64,000 nt of DNA, taken from contig NZ_CP031123.2 of the NCBI RefSeq assembly GCF_002843235.3, positions 1,054,001 through 1,118,000 on the forward strand. Reading direction: 5' to 3'. Source of the stretch: Providencia huaxiensis. Its GTDB lineage: Bacteria > Pseudomonadota > Gammaproteobacteria > Enterobacterales > Enterobacteriaceae. The position numbers were made by a program, and so were the translations under genes. Under the pieces are notes generated by a model. It saw only the letters and a program-made list of their open reading frames with translations. It was not told where the DNA came from and did no database searches. Below are positions 36,947 through 46,177 of the stretch, in pieces; the stretch's first letter is position 1; every line of letters starts with the position of its first letter.

Positions 36947-37858
36947 ATGGCAGCCAGTATTGATTTAAGTTTATTACCCGCACCGGATGTGGTTGAAACG
37001 TTAGATTATGAGGTGCTATTTGCCGAGCGTAAAGCCGCACTAATTGGTGCGATGCCAGCAGAACAACGGGAAGCCATCGCCCGTACATTGGAATTAGAAT
37101 CTGAGCCGCTCACTAAATTATTACAAGAAAATTGCTACCGTGAATTAATTTTACGTCAGCGCGTCAATGAAGCGGCTCGCGCAAGCATGGTGGCCTTTGC
37201 CACTGGTGCCGACCTTGACCAACTCGCGGCCAATAACAACGTGAAACGCTTGATACTTTCGGAGGGTGATGAAAGCGCTATTCCACCCATTGCGCCGGTG
37301 TATGAGTCGGATTCTAATTTGCGTATGCGTATACCGGCCGCTTTCGAAGCGTTAAGCGTAGCAGGCCCAATTGGTAGCTATGAATATCACGCTCGCAGCG
37401 CTGATGGTCGGGTTTCTGACGCTTCTGTGATTAGCCCATTACCAGCTCACGTCACGGTTACGGTTTTATCCCGCGAGGGGAACGGCAGCGCACCGGCTGA
37501 TTTAATCGAAAAAGTTGATATGGCGTTAAACGATGAGGACGTTAGGCCGGTAGCTGATCGTGTGACAGTGCAATCGGCAACCATCGTTAACTATGAAATC
37601 GACGCGGTGATTTACTGTTATCCCTCGCCTGAATATGAGCCGATTATGGCCGCAGCTGAGGAACAAGTGAAACGCTATGCCACACAGCAACACAGACTAG
37701 GCCGTGACATTGTCCTCAGTGCCATTTATGCCGCGCTACATGTGCAAGGCGTGCAACGTGTCGAACTGAAAAAGCCGGTTGCAGATATCAAACTGGATAA
37801 AACACAGGCTAGCTTCTGCACACAAATTAATGTGGTACTAGGGGGCTCAGATGAATAA
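36947..37858 (+). CDS. Baseplate protein J
   Basis: Protein of 303 residues of the P2 J / Mu gp47 family. The edge-of-baseplate wedge signature GADLDQLAANNNVKRL and ALSVAGPIGSYEYHARSAD are visible. It joins W and I in the wedge and starts 2 bp after W. Confidence 0.95.
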   Translation: MAASIDLSLLPAPDVVETLDYEVLFAERKAALIGAMPAEQREAIARTLELESEPLTKLLQENCYRELILRQRVNEAARASMVAFATGADLDQLAANNNVKRLILSEGDESAIPPIAPVYESDSNLRMRIPAAFEALSVAGPIGSYEYHARSADGRVSDASVISPLPAHVTVTVLSREGNGSAPADLIEKVDMALNDEDVRPVADRVTVQSATIVNYEIDAVIYCYPSPEYEPIMAAAEEQVKRYATQQHRLGRDIVLSAIYAALHVQGVQRVELKKPVADIKLDKTQASFCTQINVVLGGSDE

Positions 37859-38462
37859 TCGTTTATTGCCTGTCGGTTCATCAGCGTTAGAGCTCGCGGC
37901 GGCTGAATCACTGGCGCAGATTGAACGTGTGCCTATTCCTATTCGCGTTCTATGGAACCCTGATTTATGCCCTGTGTATTTACTGCCGTATTTGGCGTGG
38001 GCGTTCAGTGTTGACCGGTGGGATAAAAACTGGACGGAAAAAGCCAAACGGGATGCGGTGAAAGCCGCCATGTTTATTCATAAACACAAGGGCACCATTG
38101 GTGCATTGCGCCGTGTGGTTGAGCCGTTGGGTTATTTAATCCGTGTGATTGAGTGGTGGAAAACCAACGAAACCGCCGGCACGTTTCGCCTTGATATTGG
38201 CGTACTTGAAACGGGTATCACCGAGGAAATGTATCAAGAGTTAGAAGCATTGATTTTTGATGCAAAACCGGCGAGCCGTCATTTAGTCGGTCTAACGATT
38301 CAACTTGAAACTCGCGGTGAATTTTATTGCGGGGCATCTAGCTACATCGGTGACTCATTGACAGTTTACGCTTATACCCCGCCTTTAATTTCTGTTTCTG
38401 GTCTTGATGTTCAAGGTGCGGCTATTCACTTAATTGATGAAATGAGGATTAATCCACAATGA
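37851..38462 (+). CDS. Tail protein I
   Basis: Protein of 203 residues of the P2 I family. The marker stretches IRVLWNPDLCPVYLLPYLAW and HKHKGTIGALRRVVEPLGY are visible. It anchors tail fibres to the baseplate and overlaps J by 8 bp and H by 4 bp. Confidence 0.94.
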   Translation: MNNRLLPVGSSALELAAAESLAQIERVPIPIRVLWNPDLCPVYLLPYLAWAFSVDRWDKNWTEKAKRDAVKAAMFIHKHKGTIGALRRVVEPLGYLIRVIEWWKTNETAGTFRLDIGVLETGITEEMYQELEALIFDAKPASRHLVGLTIQLETRGEFYCGASSYIGDSLTVYAYTPPLISVSGLDVQGAAIHLIDEMRINPQ

Positions 38463-40150
38463 AATACTTTGCCTTACTCACAAAATTAGGTGAGAACTTA
38501 TTAGCCCAAGCGACAGCGCTAGGCACAAAACTTGAATTAACACACATGGCGGTTGGCGATGGTGGCGGGAGTTTGCCAACGCCGGATACCAATCAAACTA
38601 AATTAATTGCTGAAAAACGCAGAGCCGCCATTAACACACTGTTTATTGATGATAAAAATAAAAATCAAATCATTGCTGAACAAATTATTCCTGAACAGGA
38701 TGGCGGTTGGTGGATACGTGAGATTGGCTTATTTGATAAAGCCGGTAATTTAATTGCGGTAGCAAACTGCCCCGAAACGTACAAGCCACAATTAGCGGAG
38801 GGGTCAGGCCGCACGCAGTCTATTCGTATAGTGTTAATTGTTAGCCACACTGAATCAGTAACGTTAAAAATTGACCCGTCAGTTGTTCTGGCAACTCGTG
38901 AATATGTGAATACTGAAATCACCGTGCTGGACAAAAAAATTGATGCACTATCAGCACAAACCAAACTGGATTTAAACAAAAAATTCGATAAAGCGAATAT
39001 TTCAGGCCAGAAAGGTAACGATAACGACAAAGTCCCTAGCCTGAATTTGTTTACGACTGAGATTGGTAAACTTGCCGCACTTGGGTACAGCTATTCAAAA
39101 ATTGAATCAGACGGCAGATATCAACCTAAAGGAAATTACGCACCTGCGGGAAATTATGCTGACGGAAATTTATATAGAATTGGTGATAATAAAAAAGAGT
39201 CATGGATTTATACACCTGATAAATCAAAAGTTTTCAATGTAAATGATTCAGGATTGTCCGGTGTTTATGATTGGAAGACCAGCCGTTATTTATGGGGATT
39301 TGATAAAGACGGTACGATGAGTGCAGGTTTAATCCCTATTGCATGTGGTGGGACTAGTGCACGAAATGCAACCGAAGCACGAAAGAATCTAAATGCCGTG
39401 GGTGTTGGCGATTTTGGCGTGGGGCACCCCATACGATTAACAGAAACTGACAATCTCAGTAAAGTTACAGCTCAAGGAGTTTACTTTCAGCCTTACAGTG
39501 CCCATGCAGCGCTGGACAAGGAATATCCTATCGGATTCGCAGGTACGCTGATAAATACAATAACAGCGGATAATAGAACCTTGCAAGAGTATAAAGCGTT
39601 TGGCTCTTCTGAGTACATTTTTTATCGTAGTATTAAGACTGACGGTTCAACGCAAAATGTTTCTTGGATAAAGCAATATAATACAGGAAACACACAAACA
39701 GACCACAATGGAAATGTAAAAATCCCCGGCTATCTTGAGCGTAGTGATTATCCTGTGGGGTGTCCAATCCCTTGGACTCAAGCAACAGCGCCCGCTGGTT
39801 ATTTGGTCTGTAATGGTCAATCATTCAATAAAACAACATACCCACTTCTAGCAAAAGCATACCCGACAGGAGCTTTACCTGATTTACGTTCTGAATTCCT
39901 GCGTGGTCTTGATGCGGGTCGAGGGATTGATTTGGGTAGAGGTGTCTTATCAACACAAGGTGATGATAACAAAGAACATAGCCACAACATCATATTAAAA
40001 GCCGCGAACGGTAGTGGTAGTTCAAATGAAACTGCATTAAGGACACTAGCGATTAATGTTTATAACGGAACATATACAACAGAGAAATCAGGCGGCAAAG
40101 AAAGTCGACCTCGCAACATCGCATTTTTATATATCGTGAGAGCAGCATAA
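38459..40150 (+). CDS. Tail fibre protein H
   Basis: Protein of 563 residues. The N-terminal 150 residues (KYFALLTKLGENLLAQA, MAVGDGGG) are the conserved P2 H attachment domain (DUF3751 type). The middle contains GGTSARNATEARKNL-type fibre repeat. The end (about 430-560) is a phage tail collar domain with GYLVCNGQSFN, LPDLRSEFLRG and HSHNI. The C-terminal half is the host-range part and differs in codon style, suggesting modular exchange. Confidence 0.93.
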   Translation: MKYFALLTKLGENLLAQATALGTKLELTHMAVGDGGGSLPTPDTNQTKLIAEKRRAAINTLFIDDKNKNQIIAEQIIPEQDGGWWIREIGLFDKAGNLIAVANCPETYKPQLAEGSGRTQSIRIVLIVSHTESVTLKIDPSVVLATREYVNTEITVLDKKIDALSAQTKLDLNKKFDKANISGQKGNDNDKVPSLNLFTTEIGKLAALGYSYSKIESDGRYQPKGNYAPAGNYADGNLYRIGDNKKESWIYTPDKSKVFNVNDSGLSGVYDWKTSRYLWGFDKDGTMSAGLIPIACGGTSARNATEARKNLNAVGVGDFGVGHPIRLTETDNLSKVTAQGVYFQPYSAHAALDKEYPIGFAGTLINTITADNRTLQEYKAFGSSEYIFYRSIKTDGSTQNVSWIKQYNTGNTQTDHNGNVKIPGYLERSDYPVGCPIPWTQATAPAGYLVCNGQSFNKTTYPLLAKAYPTGALPDLRSEFLRGLDAGRGIDLGRGVLSTQGDDNKEHSHNIILKAANGSGSSNETALRTLAINVYNGTYTTEKSGGKESRPRNIAFLYIVRAA

Positions 40151-40770
40151 TGAAAAACTATAATTTAGATATTGAACAAGCCGAAATTGGCGAAAATGGC
40201 TTAGCAACAAAAGCGGGTTGGATTAAAGTCTATATTGCAGCCCCACAAACCCGTGAATATTTAAACGCAAGCATGGAGAATATTTATTTTGATGTCAGCG
40301 TGTCGGCCGGCGCTTATATTGATGCACCAGAACTACCGACAAAAGCGGGCTTTGCGGTGGTGCGTAGTGAAGATGGCTCTAAGTGGGAAATCGTGACAGA
40401 TAACAGAGGTAAAACAGCGTACAGCACAGAAACCCGCCAACCGATTGAAATTGATTTTATTGGCGATTTGCCCGATACGCTAACTCTCTTAGAGCCGAAA
40501 ACAGAATTTGATAAGTGGGACGGCAAAAAATGGGTAACAGATACTGAAGCTCAAAAAGCGGTATTGGTTGCACAAGCAGAGCAGGAAAAGGCGCAGCGAT
40601 TAGAGGAAGCGAATGCCACTATCACGTATTTACAAGATGCCATTGAAGTCGGTCTTGATGATGACGATTACCAAGCAAAATTAACAGCGTGGAAAACATA
40701 CCGTGTTTTGTTAAACCGTGTTGATACTTCACTCGCACCAGATATTGATTGGCCTGAAAAACCCGAATAA
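40150..40770 (+). CDS. Tail fibre assembly chaperone G
   Basis: Protein of 206 residues of the tail fibre assembly (lambda Tfa / P2 G) family. The typical AVVRSEDGSKWEIVTDNRGKTAY-type segment lies near residue 65. The C-terminal half is helical with YLQDAIEVGLDDDDYQAKLTAW-type sequence. It helps trimerise and mount H. Its ATG overlaps the last base of the H stop. Confidence 0.92.
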   Translation: MKNYNLDIEQAEIGENGLATKAGWIKVYIAAPQTREYLNASMENIYFDVSVSAGAYIDAPELPTKAGFAVVRSEDGSKWEIVTDNRGKTAYSTETRQPIEIDFIGDLPDTLTLLEPKTEFDKWDGKKWVTDTEAQKAVLVAQAEQEKAQRLEEANATITYLQDAIEVGLDDDDYQAKLTAWKTYRVLLNRVDTSLAPDIDWPEKPE

Positions 40771-40785
40771 CATTAATCTATTCTG

Positions 40786-40808
40786 AGCCCCAATCAACGG
40801 GGCTTTGT
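40786..40808 (+). terminator. Terminator after G
   Basis: The arms agcccc and ggggct (40786-40791, 40799-40804) plus ttgttt end the V-to-G transcript. No cargo gene sits in this Z/fun position. Confidence 0.65.
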
Positions 40809-40823
40809 TTCATCCCTGACACA
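40806..40823 (+). promoter_or_regulatory. Predicted Ogr site of the FI-operon late promoter
   Basis: TGT-N12-ACA (tgtttcatccctgacaca) overlaps the end of the preceding terminator and lies 71 bp upstream of FI. It is the third such motif in the prophage, all at late operon heads. Confidence 0.68.
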
Positions 40824-40893
40824 ACGCCCATTTCGTGCATTTGCGTTAACCCCAACCCAAAATTGAGCTATTGCAAAATAGAGGACGCTAGTA

Positions 40894-42066
40894 ATGGCTC
40901 AAGATTATCACCACGGCGTGCGAGTGATTGAACTCAACGAAGGCACGCGACCTATTCGCACCATCAACACCGCCATTGTCGGAATGGTGTGTACTGCCGA
41001 TGATGCAGACGAAAAAGCCTTTCCACTCAATACCCCTGTTTTAATTACTGATGTTAAAAATGCAGCGGGTAAAGCGGGCGAAACCGGCACACTGGCTCGT
41101 TCATTAGATTCCATTGGTAACCAATCAAAACCGGTCACCGTGGTTGTACGCGTTGAACAAGGCGAAAGCGAAGCAGAAACCACATCCAATATTATTGGTG
41201 GCACCACGCCCGATGGCCGCAAAACCGGCTTGCAGGCATTAACCGTGGCGCAAGGCCGCTTAGGTGTTAAACCTCGCATTCTAGCCGTACCGGCTCACGA
41301 TACACAGGCGGTTTCATCAACGCTCGCCGGTATCGCGCAAAAAATGCGTGCCATGGCTTACATTTGCGCCTATGGCAGTAAAACCATTTCGGATGCGATT
41401 GATTACCGCAAGAACTTTAATCAACGTGAATTAATGTTGATCTGGCCTGAATTTCAAAGTTGGGACACTGTCGCGAACGCAGAAAGTAATATCTACGCCA
41501 CCGCGTGTGCCTTGGGCTTACGTGCCAAAATAGATAATGAAATTGGCTGGCATAAAACCTTGTCTAACGTGGGCGTTAATGGTGTAACGGGCATTTCTGC
41601 CGATGTGTCATGGGATTTACAAGACCCTGCCACCGATGCCGGCTTACTTAACGAAAACGATATCACCACGCTAATTCGCAATAACGGCTTCAAGTTTTGG
41701 GGCTCCCGTACTTGCTCTGATGATCCGTTGTTTGCCTTTGAGTCCTACACCCGCACCGCACAGGTGTTATCCGACACCATCGCCGAGGGGCTAGACTGGT
41801 CCATTGACGGCACGCTCAATCCCTCACTGGCTCGTGACATTATCGAAAGTATCAATGCAAAACTGCGCAGCATGACAACGCAAGGCTATTTATTAGGCGG
41901 TGAATGTTGGTTCGATCCAGACGTTAACACAAAAGAAGAGCTGAAAAGCGGCAAGTTATACATTGATTATGACTATACAGCAGTACCCCCACTGGAAAAC
42001 TTACTGTTACGTCAGCGTATCACTGACCGCTATTTATTAGATTTTGGCTCAAAAATTAAGGGGTAA
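40894..42066 (+). CDS. Tail sheath protein FI
   Basis: Contractile tail sheath protein of 390 residues, P2 FI family. It begins AQDYHHGVRVIELNEGTRP and ends with the fold shared by sheath proteins (LLLRQRITDRYLLDF). It polymerises around the FII tube. Head of the FI-to-D late operon. Confidence 0.96.
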   Translation: MAQDYHHGVRVIELNEGTRPIRTINTAIVGMVCTADDADEKAFPLNTPVLITDVKNAAGKAGETGTLARSLDSIGNQSKPVTVVVRVEQGESEAETTSNIIGGTTPDGRKTGLQALTVAQGRLGVKPRILAVPAHDTQAVSSTLAGIAQKMRAMAYICAYGSKTISDAIDYRKNFNQRELMLIWPEFQSWDTVANAESNIYATACALGLRAKIDNEIGWHKTLSNVGVNGVTGISADVSWDLQDPATDAGLLNENDITTLIRNNGFKFWGSRTCSDDPLFAFESYTRTAQVLSDTIAEGLDWSIDGTLNPSLARDIIESINAKLRSMTTQGYLLGGECWFDPDVNTKEELKSGKLYIDYDYTAVPPLENLLLRQRITDRYLLDFGSKIKG

Positions 42067-42068
42067 TC

Positions 42069-42584
42069 ATGGCCTTACCACGCAAACTTAAAGATTTAAA
42101 TTTATTCAATGAGGGTGAAAGTTATATGGGGCGTATTGAAGAAATCACGCTACCGAAAATCACCCGTAAATTTGAAACCTATCGCGGCGGCGGCATGAAT
42201 GGCGGCGTCAAAATTGATATGGGCTTAGAAGATGATGCTCTATCAGCCGAATTAACATTCGGGGGCTTAGAAGCCCAGCTTTATAAGCAATGGGGGATCA
42301 CTCAAATTGATGGCGTGATGTTGCGCCTCAATTGTGCCTATCAACGCCAAGATACCAAAGAATACACCGCCGTTGAGGTCGTGTTACGGGGTCGATTCAG
42401 TGAAATTGACTCCGGTAATGGCAAGGCCGGTGAAAACACCCAAGTCAAAGCGCCTTTTAATGCCACGTATTACAAACTCATTTGGGATGGTGAAACACTC
42501 ATTGAGATTGATTTACTCAATATGATTGAAAAAGTTGATGGTGTTGACCGCCTAGAAGAACAACGCGCCGCATTAGGTTTATAG
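42069..42584 (+). CDS. Tail tube protein FII
   Basis: Major tail tube protein of 171 residues, P2 FII family: MALPRKLKDLNLFNEGESYMG at the start, then ITLPKITRKFETYRGGGMNG. Hexamer rings of it form the tube. It lies 2 bp after FI. Confidence 0.96.
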   Translation: MALPRKLKDLNLFNEGESYMGRIEEITLPKITRKFETYRGGGMNGGVKIDMGLEDDALSAELTFGGLEAQLYKQWGITQIDGVMLRLNCAYQRQDTKEYTAVEVVLRGRFSEIDSGNGKAGENTQVKAPFNATYYKLIWDGETLIEIDLLNMIEKVDGVDRLEEQRAALGL

Positions 42585-42593
42585 GAAAAGTAA

Positions 42594-42902
42594 ATGACTG
42601 AACCCGTAGAAAAAAATCAAATCACCGTCACGCTAGATGAACCCATCACGCGTGGAACAACCACAGTAACAGAGATTGTGGTACGTAAACCCAATTCTGG
42701 CGCATTGCGTGGTGTTCGTTTAGCCGCACTGATGGAAATGGATGTGGATTCGGCGATGTTGGTATTACCCCGCGTCACCGCACCGGCATTGACGAAACCC
42801 GAATTAATCATGATGAACCCAGCCGATATGCTGAATTTAACCAAAGAGCTTGTGCTTTTTTTGTTACCGAAGTCGGTGACTATGGATTTCCAGAACGATT
42901 AA
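42594..42902 (+). CDS. Tail assembly protein E
   Basis: Protein of 102 residues of the P2 E family. It is the unshifted product of the E/E' pair, which together chaperone the tape measure protein like lambda G and GT. A slippery sequence near its end feeds E'. Confidence 0.92.
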   Translation: MTEPVEKNQITVTLDEPITRGTTTVTEIVVRKPNSGALRGVRLAALMEMDVDSAMLVLPRVTAPALTKPELIMMNPADMLNLTKELVLFLLPKSVTMDFQND

Positions 42903-43036
42903 CCGTCAATGATTTAGTGGCAGATATTGCCACTATTTTTCACTGGTCACCCGCTGTCACCGATGAATTTTCCCTGACTGAATTATTAGAATGGCGTTAT
43001 CACGCCCTTAAACGTAGCGGTGTAGAAGATGAGTAA
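42594..43036 (+). CDS. E-E' fusion by programmed -1 frameshift
   Basis: The canonical slippery heptamer T TTT TTG lies at 42857-42863 in the E frame. Slipping back one base continues into an open -1 frame of about 57 codons (VTEVGDYGFPERLTVNDL...) ending at 43034-43036, overlapping the start of T. P2 makes E+E' in exactly this way. The E' frame has no start of its own. A downstream structure was not modelled. Confidence 0.88.
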
Positions 43037-45728
43037 AGATTTACGTTTACAGGTGATTTTAAGCGCCGTCGATAAATTTACGAAACCGTTTAAGAGCGCT
43101 CAAACGTCGAATAAAAAATTGGCGGAAACCCTCCGCCAATCTAAACAACAACTCAAAGAGCTCAACAACCAAGCCAAGCAAATTGACGGGTTTAAGAAAA
43201 CCAAGCAATCCCTTGATAGTGCTAGTCAAGCGTATCAACAGGCTACCGCCAAAGTTAGCCGGCTAGCACGTGAATTATCCACCGCTCAAAATCCCACAAG
43301 GGCCCAATCACGGGAGCTTGACCGCGCAAAAGCGGCGGCCGCAAAACTCAAAGCTGAAACCGGCACACTGAGTGCCTCATTGCAGCGCCAACGGGAAGCC
43401 CTAAAAGGCAGTGGGATTTCAACACGCCAGCTAAGCCAAGCCCAAATCAAATTAAATAGCGACATTGCCAGCACAAGCCGGCGATTACAGCAACAAGAGC
43501 AGCAACTAAAACGGGTAGCCAACCAAGAAAAGCGAATGTCTGCGGCAAAAAATAGCTATCAAAATGCCATGGGCGTGCGTAATAAAATGGCCGGTAGCGG
43601 CGCGGGTATGCTTGCATCCGGTGTGGGGTTAGGTTATGCGGCTAAAAAAGTCTTAGTACCCGGCTATGATTTTGAAATCGGCATGTCGAAAGTGCAAGCC
43701 TTAACCCGCCTTGATAAAAATTCCGACGACTACAAGATGTTAAGGGAACAAGCGCGAGACCTTGGGGCGACAACCGCATTCACCGCTAATGAAGTTGCAC
43801 AAGGACAAGCGTTCTATGCCATGGCTGGTTTTAAGCCAGAACAAATTAAAAATGCCATGTCCGGTACTTTATCCATGTCATTGGCCGGTGATATTGACTT
43901 GGCCACCACGGCTGATATTGGTTCCAACATCTTGACCGGCTTTAAGATGAATTCTAATGAAATGAACCGTGTCAGTGATGCCCTTGTCGCCACGTTTACG
44001 CGGTCTAACACCAATCTCACTATGCTTGGTGACACGATGAAATATGTTGCGCCGGTTGCTTCGGGGCTCGGTGTCGATTTAGAAACCGCCGCCGTTGCCG
44101 CCGGTAAACTCGGTGATGCGGGTATTCAAGGCAGTATGGCCGGTACAGGCTTACGCTCTATTTTAGGGCGCTTGGCAGAGCCGCCGAAAATGGCTGGTGA
44201 AGCCCTTGATAAATTGAAAATTAAAACCCGTGATGCCAAAGGTAATTTGCGCCAATTTACCGACATACTCGCCGAACTAGACAAAAAAACTAAAAAAATG
44301 GGTACGGCAGAGCGTGCTGGACTGTTTAAACATATTGCCGGTGAAGAGGCATTTTCTGCCCTCTCTGTATTGGTTGACCAAGCTGGCTCCGGTCAGTTGC
44401 AGGCCATGATTGCTGAAATCAAAGCCGCTAAAGGGGAAGCAGAAAAAGTCGCCAAAACCATGACAGATAACCTTGATGGCGACTTAAAAAACTTAACCTC
44501 GGCTTATGAAGATGTGGGGATACAAGTTTTTGGTGGTGCGGATAGCCCTTTGCGGGATATCACTAAACGAGTCACTGATCTCATTTCGAAGTTTGGCCAA
44601 TGGGCAAAGAAAAACCCTGAACTGGTCAAACAAATCACCATGATCACGTTGGGATTAGGTGCGGTGCTGGCCGTTGGTGGCGGTATCACATTGATGATTG
44701 CGGCATTAATTGGCCCACTCGCCATGGCGAAATTAAGTCTGTCCGTATTAGGTATCAAAGGCAGCGGCTTTCTCTCATTACTGATTAAGCCTATTAAGTT
44801 AATTGGAACGGCATTTATGATGCTAGGCCGTGCGCTATTAGCTAACCCGATTATCTTAATTATCACGGCTATCGCTGGCGCGGCTTACCTGATTTATAAA
44901 TATTGGGATGATATCGTTCCGTACGCTAAAAAATTATGGAACAGAGTCACAGATATATTTTCCCAATTCTGGGAGGGGGTTAAATCCTATGTGCTGAATT
45001 GGGGGCTTGTCGGGCTGGTTTATCAGCACTGGGATGAGATTGTCGCTATCACTTCTCGTATGTGGGCATTAGTGAAGAAAGCCATTTCTGATAAGTGGGA
45101 GCAGATTGTCGCGGATGTTAAAGGTTTACCGGAACGCTTTAAACAAATTGGCGGTGAGATCATTGATAGCCTGAAAAACGGCATTCTGGAAAAGTGGGAA
45201 TCACTGAAAGCCCAATTTGCCGAACTCAAGCAAATGGCCACAAACATATTGCCCGATTGGATGCTTTCGGATGAAACCAAAGCTGTGCGCGCCATGTCAC
45301 AAGTGACCGTTATTCAAGCTGGCATGAAGAGTGTGGGCATGTTCGACAATGGCGGATTTATCCCACGTGGACAATTCGGCATTGCGGGGGAATATGGACC
45401 CGAGCTTGTTAATGGGCCAGCTCATATCACTAGCCGGAGAAAAACTGCTACACTGGCTGCGGCGGCATTAACCATCGGCTCTATGACCGCGACAGCAAAA
45501 CCCATACATCCTTATGCTTTACCCGCAAATAACTATCAATCCACGCCAACAACCATAAACCAAAGCAATCATGCGGCAAATACTGCACCGGTCACTATCA
45601 ATGTTTACCCATTACCGAATCAGTCAGCAAACGATATTGCAAGAGAAGTTGCTAGACAATTAGAGCAAAACCAACGGCGTGAACAGGCAAGACGACTGAG
45701 TCGGTATCAAGACAGCGAGGACGATTAA
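43029..45728 (+). CDS. Tail tape measure protein T
   Basis: Protein of 899 residues. The N-terminal 150 residues are charged coiled coil. The TP901/P2 tape measure core follows (TRLDKNSDDYKMLREQARDL, FTANEVAQGQAFYAMAGF, seen in part). Hydrophobic segments (about 530-620) and W-rich repeats (KYWDDIVPYAKKLW, QHWDEIVAI) come next. The C-terminal part is Asn/Thr-rich. It sets tail length and is chaperoned by E/E'. Confidence 0.95.
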   Translation: MSKDLRLQVILSAVDKFTKPFKSAQTSNKKLAETLRQSKQQLKELNNQAKQIDGFKKTKQSLDSASQAYQQATAKVSRLARELSTAQNPTRAQSRELDRAKAAAAKLKAETGTLSASLQRQREALKGSGISTRQLSQAQIKLNSDIASTSRRLQQQEQQLKRVANQEKRMSAAKNSYQNAMGVRNKMAGSGAGMLASGVGLGYAAKKVLVPGYDFEIGMSKVQALTRLDKNSDDYKMLREQARDLGATTAFTANEVAQGQAFYAMAGFKPEQIKNAMSGTLSMSLAGDIDLATTADIGSNILTGFKMNSNEMNRVSDALVATFTRSNTNLTMLGDTMKYVAPVASGLGVDLETAAVAAGKLGDAGIQGSMAGTGLRSILGRLAEPPKMAGEALDKLKIKTRDAKGNLRQFTDILAELDKKTKKMGTAERAGLFKHIAGEEAFSALSVLVDQAGSGQLQAMIAEIKAAKGEAEKVAKTMTDNLDGDLKNLTSAYEDVGIQVFGGADSPLRDITKRVTDLISKFGQWAKKNPELVKQITMITLGLGAVLAVGGGITLMIAALIGPLAMAKLSLSVLGIKGSGFLSLLIKPIKLIGTAFMMLGRALLANPIILIITAIAGAAYLIYKYWDDIVPYAKKLWNRVTDIFSQFWEGVKSYVLNWGLVGLVYQHWDEIVAITSRMWALVKKAISDKWEQIVADVKGLPERFKQIGGEIIDSLKNGILEKWESLKAQFAELKQMATNILPDWMLSDETKAVRAMSQVTVIQAGMKSVGMFDNGGFIPRGQFGIAGEYGPELVNGPAHITSRRKTATLAAAALTIGSMTATAKPIHPYALPANNYQSTPTTINQSNHAANTAPVTINVYPLPNQSANDIAREVARQLEQNQRREQARRLSRYQDSEDD

Positions 45729-45730
45729 TT

Positions 45731-46177
45731 ATGGCAATGGCAGCACTAGGCTTGTTTGTCTTTCAATTAAATACAACGCCTTACCAGATGATGCAAATTA
45801 ACCAAAAATACCGTTATGGCGTGAATAATCGTGTCGGCAAACGTCCCGCAGTTCAATTTATCGGCCTTGATAATGACGATATCACATTAAGTGGCTCATT
45901 ATTTCCGTCACTGACTGGCGGCAGACTGTCATTGCTGGTATTGGAGCAAATGGCAGAAACGGGGAAAGCATGGTCGCTGATTGATGGCTCAGGCACCATT
46001 TACGGTATGTTTGTGATTGAAGAAATCACCCAATCGAAAAGTATTTTTTTTGATGATGGCTCGGCCAGAAAAATTGAATTTACGCTGAAATTAAAACGCA
46101 CGGACGAATCGCTGTCTCAAATGTTTGGCGATCTAGGTCAGCAACTCAATGATATTCGCGGAGCCTTACCGCTATGA
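45731..46177 (+). CDS. Tail protein U
   Basis: Protein of 148 residues of the P2 U family: GLFVFQLNTTPYQMMQ early, VGKRPAVQFIGLDNDDI, and FDDGSARKIEFTLKLKR. It is a minor tail tip component acting with D. It overlaps D by 4 bp. Confidence 0.94.
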   Translation: MAMAALGLFVFQLNTTPYQMMQINQKYRYGVNNRVGKRPAVQFIGLDNDDITLSGSLFPSLTGGRLSLLVLEQMAETGKAWSLIDGSGTIYGMFVIEEITQSKSIFFDDGSARKIEFTLKLKRTDESLSQMFGDLGQQLNDIRGALPL

